The notes under the pieces were generated by a model that did not search any database, was not told the origin of the DNA, and was given only the letters and a program-made list of their open reading frames with translations. 64,000 nucleotides of DNA, taken from assembly GCA_963816985.1 (NCBI GenBank), contig CAWFMF010000004.1:1116001-1180000 (forward strand), given 5' to 3'. This document shows, piece by piece, positions 16,762 to 25,450 of this stretch (the first letter of the stretch is position 1; each line of letters opens with the position of its first letter). This DNA comes from JAIVJM01 sp963816985 (GTDB taxonomy: Bacteria; Acidobacteriota; Blastocatellia; Pyrinomonadales; Pyrinomonadaceae). Position numbers and translations under genes: made by a program.

Positions 16762-17190
16762 CTATTCACCCATGGACTTGATGAGGGCCATGTAGTCGGC
16801 GTTGATCTTATCGAACTTGGCGCTCAACGCCGGGTCGCGCATCGTCTGGGCGATGTACTTGAGCTTGAGCTTGGCGACGGTCATCGCGTTGTCGGTCATG
16901 CGCTCCATCATCTTCTTCTTCGTCTCGTCGCTGACCTGAAAACCGCGCAGGCCTTTGAGCGTGCCGAGTTTCTCCTGCATCTCGGCCTTGCGCGAGTTCA
17001 TGTACGCTTGCGCCGCGTCGGCCCCGGCTGAGGGGTTCGGGGCGGAGTCAATCTTTCCGACCATCTCCTTGGTGAACGTGTCGAGGTCGGCGAGCACGGA
17101 CTCGACCTGCGCGTCCTTCTTGCAACCGGTGAGCAGGAGCCCGCAGGCGAGCGCGGCGAGCAACAGGCGAGAGACAAGTCTGGGGGACAT
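16762..17190 (-). CDS. Hypothetical lipoprotein
   Basis: This 142-residue predicted lipoprotein starts at 17190, with GGAGG 8 bases upstream. Residues 1-22 form a signal peptide ending in the lipobox LLTGC, followed by KKD, so it is acylated on Cys. The mature part is Lys-rich and helical, without recognisable motifs. A much longer reading of the frame upstream is unlikely. It is divergent from the rhodanese gene. Confidence 0.78.
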   Translation of the reverse strand: MSPRLVSRLLLAALACGLLLTGCKKDAQVESVLADLDTFTKEMVGKIDSAPNPSAGADAAQAYMNSRKAEMQEKLGTLKGLRGFQVSDETKKKMMERMTDNAMTVAKLKLKYIAQTMRDPALSAKFDKINADYMALIKSMGE

Positions 17191-17335
17191 GGGAAAACCT
17201 CCACGGGGTGGCTGGAAAAGCGGTATCATGTAACAGCCACGAAAAACGAAAGTCAAGGCGGAGCCGCCGCGCCGCGCGATAAGGTTCGGCGAAGCGCTCC
17301 GGCCCGCATTAACCAACGGACGGGAGAGAGCCCAC

Positions 17336-17707
17336 TTGAAGCACAGCGAAGGATTCCTGCGGATAGTCGAGGACGCCAAAACGCGCGTCCGCGAGACGAG
17401 CGTCGAAGCGGCTTTGGAGCGCGTCTCCGAGGGCGAGGCGCGACTCATAGACGTGCGCGAAGACCGCGAGTGGGAGGCGGGCCGCGCGCGCGGCGCGGAG
17501 CACTTGGGGCGCGGCGTCATCGAGCGCGACATCGAAGGGGCAGTCCCCGACAAGGGCGCGGAACTCATCCTCTACTGCGGCGGCGGCTACCGCTCGGCGC
17601 TCGCCGCCGACAACCTCCAGCGCATGGGCTACACGAACGTCTACTCTCTGGCGGGCGGCTGGAAGGCTTGGAAAGATTCCGGCGCTCCCGTCGAAGGCGG
17701 CGACTGA
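17336..17707 (+). CDS. Rhodanese-like sulfurtransferase
   Basis: This 123-residue single-domain rhodanese has the persulfide cysteine C81 in the loop CGGGYRS, preceded by the family strand LIDVRED (37-43). The TTG start at 17336 has GGGAGAGAG upstream. It probably transfers sulfane sulfur to a thiol or protein acceptor in the cytoplasm. It lies 45 bases ahead of the TPR protein gene, so the two may be co-transcribed. Confidence 0.88.
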   Translation: MKHSEGFLRIVEDAKTRVRETSVEAALERVSEGEARLIDVREDREWEAGRARGAEHLGRGVIERDIEGAVPDKGAELILYCGGGYRSALAADNLQRMGYTNVYSLAGGWKAWKDSGAPVEGGD

Positions 17708-17752
17708 AAGCGGGCCGCTTAACACGCGACGCGGCCCGGAGGAGGAATCGTC

Positions 17753-18814
17753 ATGGACTCGACACCCGACAGGCGACGGAGAGTCGTTGCGCGCTCCGTC
17801 CTCTGCTCCGCCGCCGCGTCGCTCGCCTTCGGGCTGCTGGCGTCTTCGACGGCGCGGGCGCAACAGCCTTCGCCGGGCGGGCCTCTCTCGCGGCCCACTT
17901 GGGATTCCGTCATGCAGCGGCGGATGGAGATGAGCCGCCGCGCCATCGAAGAGCTGACGCGCAGGCAGATCGAAGAAGGAAAAACTTCGGGCCGGTTCCC
18001 TTCGGACGCGAACAAGTCTTCGGCCAAGCCCGGCATGGTGCGCGTCGTCTCGCCCGAAGAGCGCAGCGCGCTCGCGCACAACGAAAAAGGTCTCGCGCAC
18101 TTCTCGAAGCAGAGGTACGAGGAGGCGGCCAAAGAGTACGCGGAAGCCTTGCGCATCTTCCCCGCCCTCGCCGCCGCGCACAACAATCTGGGGAGCGTGC
18201 TCTTCGCGCTCTCGCGCTTCGAGGAATCGGTCGCCTCCTTCAAAGAGGCCGTGCGCGTCGAGCCGAAGTACGCGCAGGCGCACTTCAACCTCGGCCTCGC
18301 CCTCCTCAAACTGGGCCGCGAGACGGAAGCCAGCAGCTCCTTCATCAACTCAGCCGAGGCTTACATGGCCGAGGGCGAAGAGCACCTCGGCGCGGGCCGC
18401 TTCAAAGAGGCCGAAACGTCCTTCAAAGAGCTGCTCCGCATTGACCCCTCCTACGCCCGCGCGCACCTCAAGCTCGGCATGGTCTACAACGCCGCCCGAC
18501 GCTTCGACGAGGCCGTCGCGAGCCTCAAGGAACTCGCGCGCCTTCAGCCCGACAGCGCCGCCGCCTACGAACACCTCGGCGCGGCCTACAACGGATTAGG
18601 CCGACACACCGAAGCCCTCGCCAACGCGGGCCGCGCCATCCGCCTCCAACCCGACAACGCCGCCGCGCACTTCCACCTCGGCGTCGCCTACGCCTCCCTC
18701 GGCGTTCACACCGCAGCCCTCGCCGAGCACGACAAGCTCAAAGCCCTGAAAGCCGACGACCTCGCCGCCACCCTCTCCGAACTCATCGAGAAGCAGCCCG
18801 CGCGCAAGCCTTAG
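17753..18814 (+). CDS. Exported TPR protein
   Basis: This 353-residue protein has a long basic N-terminus and a signal-like hydrophobic segment ending ASSTARAQQ (about residue 38). At least six tetratricopeptide repeats follow (about 105-330), with typical AAAHNNLGSVLFAL and AQAHFNLGLALLKLG helices. TPR arrays mediate protein-protein contacts; here probably in the periplasm. GGAGGAATC precedes the ATG. It is downstream of the rhodanese gene and convergent with the HYR protein gene. Confidence 0.82.
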   Translation: MDSTPDRRRRVVARSVLCSAAASLAFGLLASSTARAQQPSPGGPLSRPTWDSVMQRRMEMSRRAIEELTRRQIEEGKTSGRFPSDANKSSAKPGMVRVVSPEERSALAHNEKGLAHFSKQRYEEAAKEYAEALRIFPALAAAHNNLGSVLFALSRFEESVASFKEAVRVEPKYAQAHFNLGLALLKLGRETEASSSFINSAEAYMAEGEEHLGAGRFKEAETSFKELLRIDPSYARAHLKLGMVYNAARRFDEAVASLKELARLQPDSAAAYEHLGAAYNGLGRHTEALANAGRAIRLQPDNAAAHFHLGVAYASLGVHTAALAEHDKLKALKADDLAATLSELIEKQPARKP

Positions 18815-18850
18815 AACTGTTTTCAAATGAACGAAGCGCGTTCGCCGGGC

Positions 18851-18955
18851 CTGTAGGGGCAGGGCTCGTCCCTGCCCGTCCGTGATTCTCGAATTGATTC
18901 AACCCACGTTGAATCGGACGAAACACGGGCAGGGACGAGCCCTGCCCCTACAGTT
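18851..18955. repeat. Palindromic MITE-like repeat, family GTAGGGGCAGGG, copy 2
   Basis: About 105 bases with near-perfect ends CTGTAGGGGCAGGGCTCGTC / GACGAGCCCTGCCCCTACAG. The interior is homologous to copy 1 at 14377. It lies 37 bases after the TPR gene stop. Confidence 0.87.
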
Positions 18956-18984
18956 TTGTCGCGCGACTTGCCTGTAGGTAAAAG

Positions 18985-19020
18985 AAGAGGGAGCGAAGCA
19001 AGTTGCTTCGCTCCCTCTTT
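18985..19020. terminator. Bidirectional terminator hairpin
   Basis: Perfect 17-base arms AAGAGGGAGCGAAGCAA / TTGCTTCGCTCCCTCTT with a 1-base loop and T/A tracts at both sides. It lies between the convergent TPR and HYR genes. Confidence 0.8.
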
Positions 19021-19100
19021 GGTGTTGGTTGTCGGTTTAGTCCAGGCGAAAGTTTTGGGCGGGGGCGTCGGGTGTTGTCGGCGCTCCCCGCCTTTGGCTT

Positions 19101-21998
19101 TTACTTGAACTTGAAGAGGGCGGTGTGCTCCGAGCCGTCGTTGAGCTTGACGACGAGGACGCGGCAGGTTCCCTCCCAAGCCTTCTCGGTCTTCCAGTTG
19201 TAGTGGTACTGGTCGGGGCTGTAGGTGAGCGTGCTGCCGCCGGAACTCTCCGTCCCTTCGAGGTCGGAGAGCGGGGCCGACGAGTTGCAAGCAATCTGCT
19301 GCGAGGCCGGGTAGCCCGCCGCCATGATGCCGAGCCCCTTGTTGCCGCTGAGGCTGAACTTCAACGGGATGGCGCGACCCGCGTTGACGTTGTTAATCGT
19401 CGGCAGGTTGCTGACCGGCGAGAAGAAGCCGGTGAAGTTGTAGAGCACGGTCACCGTGAAGGTGCACGAGGCCGTGTTGCCGTAGGCGTCGGTGGCCGAG
19501 GCCGTCACCGTCGTCGGGCCGACGTTGAAGACCGAGCCCGAAGCCTTGCTGTAGGTGACGGGGAGCACCCCGCCGCAAGAGTCGGTGGCGGTCGCCGCCG
19601 GGTAGCTGACGGCCATGCTCGTCGCCGTCGAGTTGAGCGGGAGGTTGACGGTGATGTTCGCCGGGCAGGACATGACCGGCGGCGTCGTGTCAACCACGTT
19701 CACGGTGCGCGAGGCCGTCGAGGTGTTCCCCGAATCGTCCGTCGCCGTGTAGTTGATGGTGTAAGTGCCCGGAGTGTTCACGTCCACCGAGCCCGAAGCG
19801 TTGACCGGGACGCTGCTGTCGCAGGCGTCCGCGGCGGTCGCGCCGGGGTCTGTGAACGAGGTGTGGCACTCGACCGTGTACGGGTTCGCGCCCGTGACGG
19901 TGATGACCGGCGCGGTCACGTCAACCACGGTCACGGTCTGCGTGTCGGTCGCCGTGTTGCCGCCGCCGTCGGTCGCCGTCCAGGTGACGGTCGTGGTGCC
20001 GAGCGGGAAGGCGGCGGGCGCGTTGTTGGTGACGCTGGCGACGTTGCAGTTGTCGCCGGTCGTTGCCGAGCCGAGAGCGACGCCCGTGACGGCGCAGTTG
20101 ACCGAATCGGCGTTGACGGTCACCGCCGCCGGGGCCGTGATGGTCGGCGGCGTCGGGTCAATGACGGTGATGACCTGAACGTCGCTGTCCGAGTTGCCGG
20201 CGGCGTCGGTCGCCGTGAAGGTGCGGGTGATGATGCGCGGGCTCGCGGTGTTGCCCGCGCCGGTGACGGTCTGGGTGACGGTCACGATGGGGACGCCGCA
20301 GTTGTCGGTGGGCGGCCCGGTCTGGATGTTGTTGCCGTTGCCGTCGAGGATGGGCTCGCCGGTCGCCTGCGACGGGCTGGCGGCGGGCACTTCGCTCAGG
20401 CAGGTGTAGGTCTCATCCGCCGGGGCCGTGATGACCGGCGGCGTGGTGTCGGTGCCGGAGACGGTCACGGTCTGCGTGTCGGTCGCCGTCTTACCGGCGG
20501 CGTCGGTCGCCGTGTAGGTAATGGTGGTCGTGCCGACGGGGAAGAAGTTCCCCGGCGGGACGCCCGTGCGCGAGACGGTCACGGAGCATCCGTCGTCGGC
20601 GGCTACGGCAGTTCCGAGCACGCCTTCGGGGACGATGAGGCCGCAAGTGCCGCTGCCTGAGAGCGACAGGTCGGCGGGGGCCGTGATGGTCGGCGGCGCG
20701 AGGTCTGCGCCCTCCGGCGGGTTGACCTTGACGATCTGGTTGCACGAGGCGGTGCGGCCCACATTGTCCGTCGCCGTCCAGACGACGGTGGTGATGCCGG
20801 CGGGGTACGGGTCGGTGAGCGGTTCGCCGTCGCTGCGGTCGGCGGTGACGGTGACGCCGTCGCCGGTCGTCGTCGGCGTGCCGAGGCTGGTGACGGTCGC
20901 GGAGCAGTCGCTCACGGCATCAACCTCGATGTCGGCGGGGCAGTCTATGGTCGGCCCGCCGCCTTCGGTGATGATGACGTCGAAGCTGCAAGAGCCGCCG
21001 CCCGTCTCGGAAGTCGAGGTCACGGTCGTCGTCCCCACGGGGAAGAAGGAGCCGGACGGCTTGCTCGCCGTGATGGCCCCGCACGCGCCGACTGCGTCAG
21101 CCGACTCGAAGACGACGAAGGCTCCGGACTGGCCGAGATGGGTGGTGTTGGCCGCCCTCGTGATGTTGCCGGGGCAGGCGAGCACGCAGTTGGTCTCCGC
21201 CGTGACGACGGTGACAATGGCCTCGCCGGTCGAGGAGTTGTCAGTCGGTCGCGGGTCGGTCGGGGTGCCGGCGATGGTCGCCGTGTTGGCGATGATGGTG
21301 TTGACCGGGACGGTCGAGCCGACCTCGTAGATGAAAGTGAAGACGGCTTCCTCGCCCGCGGCGAGGCTCGCGATGGTGCAGGTGGACGTGCCGGAGGCAG
21401 CGCCCGCCGAGGGGTCTGTGCAGGTGAAAGTAGGCCCGGAGGTCTGCGTCTCGGAGACGAAGGTCGTGTTCGCCGGGATGTCGTCGGTCAACTGGACGTT
21501 CGCGGCGTCGTCCGGCCCGCGGTTCGAGATGAAGACGCGGAAGCCCGCGTTATTGCCGGCGGTCACTTCGCCGTCAATCGGGGCCTGCGAGACGCTCAGG
21601 TTGGCCGCCGCGTTGGCCGGGTCTTTGACGGTGAAGACGGCCTTGGTGATGGCCGAGCCGTCGGACGTGCCGGTGAGCACGACCGTCCACTCGCCGCGGT
21701 TGTCCACCGTCTCGCCGCCGACGCTGGAGGTGATCGTCGCGGGGAGGATGAACGAGTTAGTCTGCGGGTTCGTGGTGATGTCGGCCTGCTGCCGCTTGAC
21801 GTTGGCCGGGCCGACCCACGCGATGCGGCGCAGGGGGCGCGTCGGCCTTGGGGGCGCGGGCGCGTTCAAGACCTCCACGCAGACCGTCTCGCCGAGGTTG
21901 AAAGTCGTCTTCGGCGTCGTGCAGTCGGAGGCGTAGGTGGCGACCGACTCCGCGCCGAGCTGGAAGACCGGCATGAAGGCTAAGGCCGAGCCGGACAA
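19101..21998 (-). CDS. HYR/DUF11 repeat surface protein (5' end uncertain)
   Basis: This secreted adhesin-like protein of 965 residues in this frame begins at a TTG (21998). A short hydrophobic segment (ALAFMPVFQLGAES) looks like the second half of a signal peptide. An acidobacterial-style N-domain has CTTPKTTFNLGETVC. A DUF11 domain (about 145-265, SVSQAPIDGEVTAGN...NTATIAG) follows. At least six HYR/bacterial-Ig repeats come next, each with TDT/TTVTWTATDxxGNT. A C-terminal domain covers about 850-965 (FFSPV to LFKFK). Upstream in this frame a stop lies only 27 bases away, so the proper N-terminus may be in the overlapping frame at 21980-22267. Confidence 0.8.
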   Translation of the reverse strand: MSGSALAFMPVFQLGAESVATYASDCTTPKTTFNLGETVCVEVLNAPAPPRPTRPLRRIAWVGPANVKRQQADITTNPQTNSFILPATITSSVGGETVDNRGEWTVVLTGTSDGSAITKAVFTVKDPANAAANLSVSQAPIDGEVTAGNNAGFRVFISNRGPDDAANVQLTDDIPANTTFVSETQTSGPTFTCTDPSAGAASGTSTCTIASLAAGEEAVFTFIYEVGSTVPVNTIIANTATIAGTPTDPRPTDNSSTGEAIVTVVTAETNCVLACPGNITRAANTTHLGQSGAFVVFESADAVGACGAITASKPSGSFFPVGTTTVTSTSETGGGSCSFDVIITEGGGPTIDCPADIEVDAVSDCSATVTSLGTPTTTGDGVTVTADRSDGEPLTDPYPAGITTVVWTATDNVGRTASCNQIVKVNPPEGADLAPPTITAPADLSLSGSGTCGLIVPEGVLGTAVAADDGCSVTVSRTGVPPGNFFPVGTTTITYTATDAAGKTATDTQTVTVSGTDTTPPVITAPADETYTCLSEVPAASPSQATGEPILDGNGNNIQTGPPTDNCGVPIVTVTQTVTGAGNTASPRIITRTFTATDAAGNSDSDVQVITVIDPTPPTITAPAAVTVNADSVNCAVTGVALGSATTGDNCNVASVTNNAPAAFPLGTTTVTWTATDGGGNTATDTQTVTVVDVTAPVITVTGANPYTVECHTSFTDPGATAADACDSSVPVNASGSVDVNTPGTYTINYTATDDSGNTSTASRTVNVVDTTPPVMSCPANITVNLPLNSTATSMAVSYPAATATDSCGGVLPVTYSKASGSVFNVGPTTVTASATDAYGNTASCTFTVTVLYNFTGFFSPVSNLPTINNVNAGRAIPLKFSLSGNKGLGIMAAGYPASQQIACNSSAPLSDLEGTESSGGSTLTYSPDQYHYNWKTEKAWEGTCRVLVVKLNDGSEHTALFKFK

Positions 21999-22267
21999 AC
22001 TGGCGCGGCGGCGGCGGGCGCTTTAGCCCGCGCGACCGCTTCCCGGCTGGCGGATGTCTTGACCCGCGCCTGTGGCTGCGGGGCGCTCCGCGTGGGGGCG
22101 ACGAAGGATGCCGAATAGATAATTCCGGCGGCAATGAGGGTCATGAAAAAAGCCGCGCCGTGGCGCGCGCTCCGGCGAAGGAGGCGGCGCGGGCGGCGCG
22201 CGGTGTTCGATATCAAACTTCTGAGTCTGTCGGAGTGACGAGTCGCGGCGGGAACGGGGGACTCCAT
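21980..22267 (-). CDS. Possible N-terminal piece of the HYR protein, or short upstream ORF
   Basis: A 95-codon frame starts at ATG 22267 with AGAGAGG upstream. It contains a basic region and a transmembrane or signal segment (AAFFMTLIAAGIIYSASFVAP), then an Ala-rich tail. Its stop overlaps the TTG start of the HYR frame by 19 bases. Either this is the true start of the HYR gene with a one-base frame change in the GC-rich (GCC)n stretch near 22000-22020, or it is a separate translationally coupled leader. The sequence does not decide. Confidence 0.4.
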   Translation of the reverse strand: MESPVPAATRHSDRLRSLISNTARRPRRLLRRSARHGAAFFMTLIAAGIIYSASFVAPTRSAPQPQARVKTSASREAVARAKAPAAAAPVCPARP

Positions 22268-22649
22268 AAGAAATGAACCTCTCTTTCGGGTGGTTATGTT
22301 AAGCGGGTTGCCAAGTCGGTTGACAGGTCGGCCAGGCTTGCGGGGCCGGGCGAAAGAAGTTATCCGGTGGATCAGACCCTACTGCGGGCGGAACCCTTAC
22401 GTTAGAAGCGGACGGCGGGTGCGCAAGCGGGCACCCCAGGCGTTTTGCGCACGCCTCTATATCGCATCCGCACGCAATAATCAATAGCCGGAGAGACTTT
22501 TTCACCCCCCCGCCCGCCCCGGCACGCCCCTCGCCCCGCCCGTTCTGAATGCGGAATGCGGAATTGCCTCGTCGGGCTCGTCAAGGAAAGACCCCTCTTA
22601 GGTCAGCCGTGCTATATTTCGGCGGAATTTTGAAAGGAGTTCCGAGATC
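22268..22649. other. Intergenic region upstream of the TIR-NLR gene
   Basis: About 380 bases without a convincing gene. At 22545-22564 there is half of a heptamer element (GAATGCGGAATGCGGAAT) without a partner arm. Composition becomes AT-richer toward the TIR gene, so a junction of transferred DNA could lie here. No attachment site or direct repeat is recognised. Confidence 0.5.
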
Positions 22650-25328
22650 GTGATGCCTCATGCCTCTCAACCAATACGAGTCTTTTGCTCCTATGCCCGC
22701 GAAGATGCCGAAATGCGCAACAAGGTGGGAAAGCACCTAGGCTTTCTCAACCGCGAAGGCAAAATTCAATATTGGTACGACGGTAAAATTAGGGCAGGAG
22801 AAGAGTGGCGCGGTGAGATTGATAAGCACCTAGACTCGGCTGACATTATCCTCCTACTCATCAGCGCCGATTTCGTAGATTCGGATTTCTGCTACAGCGT
22901 CGAGATGAAGCGTGCGATGGAGCGGCACGATGCGGGCGAAGCGGCAGTCATTCCTATCCTTCTGCATCCGTGCGACTGGCAGAGCGCGCCCTTCGGCAAA
23001 CTAAACGCCTTGCCCGGAGGCGAGCCCATTTCGCTTCGGCAGAATCATGAGCAGGCTCTTCATGAAGTTGCCAAAGGCGTCAGGGTCGTAGTTGAAGGGA
23101 TGATCGCCGCTCGTTCGGCGGAGCAGCCTCCGCCTCCTGTCACAGAAGTTGTCAGCGCGCCTTCCCTTCGTATCCCTCCGCCACCCGTAATCGAATTTGT
23201 CCCCCGCGAGGATAGGGATGGACGCAACATTGTGGAGCGTCTCACGGAGGAACTCGCGCCGCACAAGAACCGCCTCATTGCACTATGGGGCGCGGGCGGC
23301 GTGGGCAAGACGGCAATTGCCGCTGAAGTCGCGCGGGCATTAACCGAGGTGTTTAATCAACGCGTCGTCTGGGTTAGCGCAGACGGGCGCGAAGATTTCA
23401 GCCTCACATCCCTGCTCGATGGCGTCGCCACACAGTTAGGGCATCCTGACTTGCGAAAGCTGGCCCCTGAGTTGAAGAAGGAACAGGTCAGCGAAGTGGT
23501 GATGGCCGCGCCGACGCTCGTTGCGCTCGACAACTTCGAGACGATTGAGCCGCAAGAGAAGAACCTTTGCGCGGAGTGGCTCGCGCAGCCCGCGCTCTGC
23601 TCGGCGCTCATCACCACGCGGCAAAATATTGAACTTGAGGCGGCCCGAAACATTCCGGTCAAGCCTATGTCATCAAGTGAGGCTCACGCCCTCTTAGAGA
23701 GGTTGATGACAGAGGTGCATAACCGAAGAGCCTTTTCCAATCTCGACCGCGAACGGGTGATTAGAACAGCCGAAGCCAACCCGCTTGTTTTGCAGTGGGT
23801 AGTCGGACAAATTGATTTAGCACAAGACCCGGAAGAGGTTCTCGACGACCTCGCCCATGGCGAAGGCACGGCGGCTCAACGCGTCTTCGACCGCTCCTAC
23901 AACCTGCCGCAGTTAGCGACGGGCGGACGCGCCGTGCTCCTCGCCCTCTCGCTGTTCGTGCCAAGTGCGACGCGCAACGCGCTGGCGGAAGTAGGCGGGA
24001 TGGGCAAAGACAAGGATAGGAAACGCTTCAAGGAAGCGGTCAAGAATCTCTCCGCGCTCTGGCTGATTCGCGTCACCGAAGACCAGCGCTTAGCCGTCGA
24101 GGGCCTGACGCGCGAACTGGCAAAGGCCCGTCTATCTACCGACCCGCGCTCTAAAACCTTCCGCCAACGTTTCGTCTCGCGCTTCCTGCATTATGCAAAG
24201 ACGCATGAGACGCCGACGCCCTCAAATTTTGACGTATTAGAAGCTGAGAAAGACAACATCCTAGCCGCAATGGATATCGCATTTGAGATGAAGGACTGGT
24301 CGAATGTTGGGCGAATAATGGGAGCCATCAACTTCGATGGTGTGAACGGGATGTTGACCGTTAGGGGCTACTGGGATGAAACCATACGAAGGAGTGCGCA
24401 AGCTTTGAAAGCGGCCAGTAACGTGATGAATGAAATGGACATTGCTCGTTTGTCACACAATGTGGCCGCAATATATCTGATGCGCGGAGACTTGTCAGAG
24501 GCGCGGAGACTTTACAATGAGAGTCTGCGGCTTCAGAAGGGTCTCGGCGATCGGAGCGGTATCGCCAGCAGTTTGCACAATCTAGCCATAATCACACAAG
24601 AACAGGGTGACCTAGCGGCGGCACGGCAACTATATGATGAGAGTCTGGTGATAAGGAAGAAAATCGGTGACCAGGGAGGCATCGCCAGCGACCTGCATCA
24701 GCTAGCCCTACTTGCGCAAGTCCGGGGAGACATGATCGAAGCGCAGCGACTCCACGACGAGAGCCTAGATATTAGGAAGAGACTCAGCGACCAGAGAGGC
24801 ATTGCCCTTAATTTGCGCGCGCTCGGAGCACTTGCTCAAGAGCGGAAAGAACATGGGGAAGCGAGACGACTCTACAATGAAAGTTTCCAGATGGAAAAGA
24901 ACTTCGGTGCTCAGATCGGTATCGCATCCTCTCTGCATCAACTAGGAGCACTGTGCTTTGAGGAAAAAGATTTCGAGACGGCAGAGAGCTTTTTGAACCA
25001 GAGTCTGGTTATCCTGCGGGAGTTAGGAGACAAGATGAACATTGCCGAATGCCTTGAGAGCATCGGTAAGCTTAGGGTGGAGCAGGATCGGTGTTCAGAT
25101 GCACAAACTAGCTTTGATGAGGCCTTAGAGATTGCAGGAGCTTTAAGGATTCCCCTTAGAACCGCGAGTGTCAAACATTCGCTCGGTTTACTTGAGGAGA
25201 AGCAGGGCAACAAGGAGAAGGCGGCACGGTTGTTCGGCGAAGCATTGAGTATCTTTGAGAAACTAGGTGTTTCTAAAAGGGAGATAGCGCGGGAAAGTCT
25301 TGAGAGGGTATCGAGCAAATCTTCCTGA
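22650..25328 (+). CDS. TIR / NB-ARC / TPR protein, candidate NLR-like defence receptor
   Basis: This 892-residue protein has three parts. An N-terminal TIR domain (about 8-150) carries the candidate NADase glutamate E85 in DSDFCYSVEMKRAM. A STAND NTPase of NB-ARC type has Walker A GAGGVGKT at 214-221, Walker B TLVALDNFE near 289-297, a sensor-like ALITTRQN and EANPLVLQW further on. About seven 40-residue tetratricopeptide repeats (about 600-885) have the pattern RLYNESLxxxKxLGDRxGIA. The GTG at 22650 has AGGAG 10 bases upstream. Codon use is clearly AT-richer than in the neighbours. Known TIR-STAND proteins of this layout act as abortive-infection phage sensors; that role is inferred. No partner gene is adjacent. 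Confidence 0.85.
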   Translation: MMPHASQPIRVFCSYAREDAEMRNKVGKHLGFLNREGKIQYWYDGKIRAGEEWRGEIDKHLDSADIILLLISADFVDSDFCYSVEMKRAMERHDAGEAAVIPILLHPCDWQSAPFGKLNALPGGEPISLRQNHEQALHEVAKGVRVVVEGMIAARSAEQPPPPVTEVVSAPSLRIPPPPVIEFVPREDRDGRNIVERLTEELAPHKNRLIALWGAGGVGKTAIAAEVARALTEVFNQRVVWVSADGREDFSLTSLLDGVATQLGHPDLRKLAPELKKEQVSEVVMAAPTLVALDNFETIEPQEKNLCAEWLAQPALCSALITTRQNIELEAARNIPVKPMSSSEAHALLERLMTEVHNRRAFSNLDRERVIRTAEANPLVLQWVVGQIDLAQDPEEVLDDLAHGEGTAAQRVFDRSYNLPQLATGGRAVLLALSLFVPSATRNALAEVGGMGKDKDRKRFKEAVKNLSALWLIRVTEDQRLAVEGLTRELAKARLSTDPRSKTFRQRFVSRFLHYAKTHETPTPSNFDVLEAEKDNILAAMDIAFEMKDWSNVGRIMGAINFDGVNGMLTVRGYWDETIRRSAQALKAASNVMNEMDIARLSHNVAAIYLMRGDLSEARRLYNESLRLQKGLGDRSGIASSLHNLAIITQEQGDLAAARQLYDESLVIRKKIGDQGGIASDLHQLALLAQVRGDMIEAQRLHDESLDIRKRLSDQRGIALNLRALGALAQERKEHGEARRLYNESFQMEKNFGAQIGIASSLHQLGALCFEEKDFETAESFLNQSLVILRELGDKMNIAECLESIGKLRVEQDRCSDAQTSFDEALEIAGALRIPLRTASVKHSLGLLEEKQGNKEKAARLFGEALSIFEKLGVSKREIARESLERVSSKSS

Positions 25329-25450
25329 ATGACCCGGCAAATATCGTTGAGATACAATCGGGCGCGTAGTTATTTTCGTATAACAGTTTAGAGCTCGGCT
25401 CTGCGCGAAAGTTAGACTTGAGGCGCGGGCGCGTCGAGTGGAAAGGATGA

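Noticed and set aside
19125..20660. Long plus-strand open frame opposite the HYR protein (also 25412-26872 opposite fumC, 50643-52781 opposite the M1 peptidase, 34039-35475 opposite lon)
   Set aside because: In high-GC DNA the antisense frame of a real gene often stays open. These frames show Arg/Val/Asp-rich translations with no domain motifs and no ribosome sites, and the sense strand encodes clear families.
22290..22584. Small open frames upstream of the TIR gene
   Set aside because: No ribosome sites or domains. Frames on both strands overlap, as expected for non-coding GC-rich DNA.
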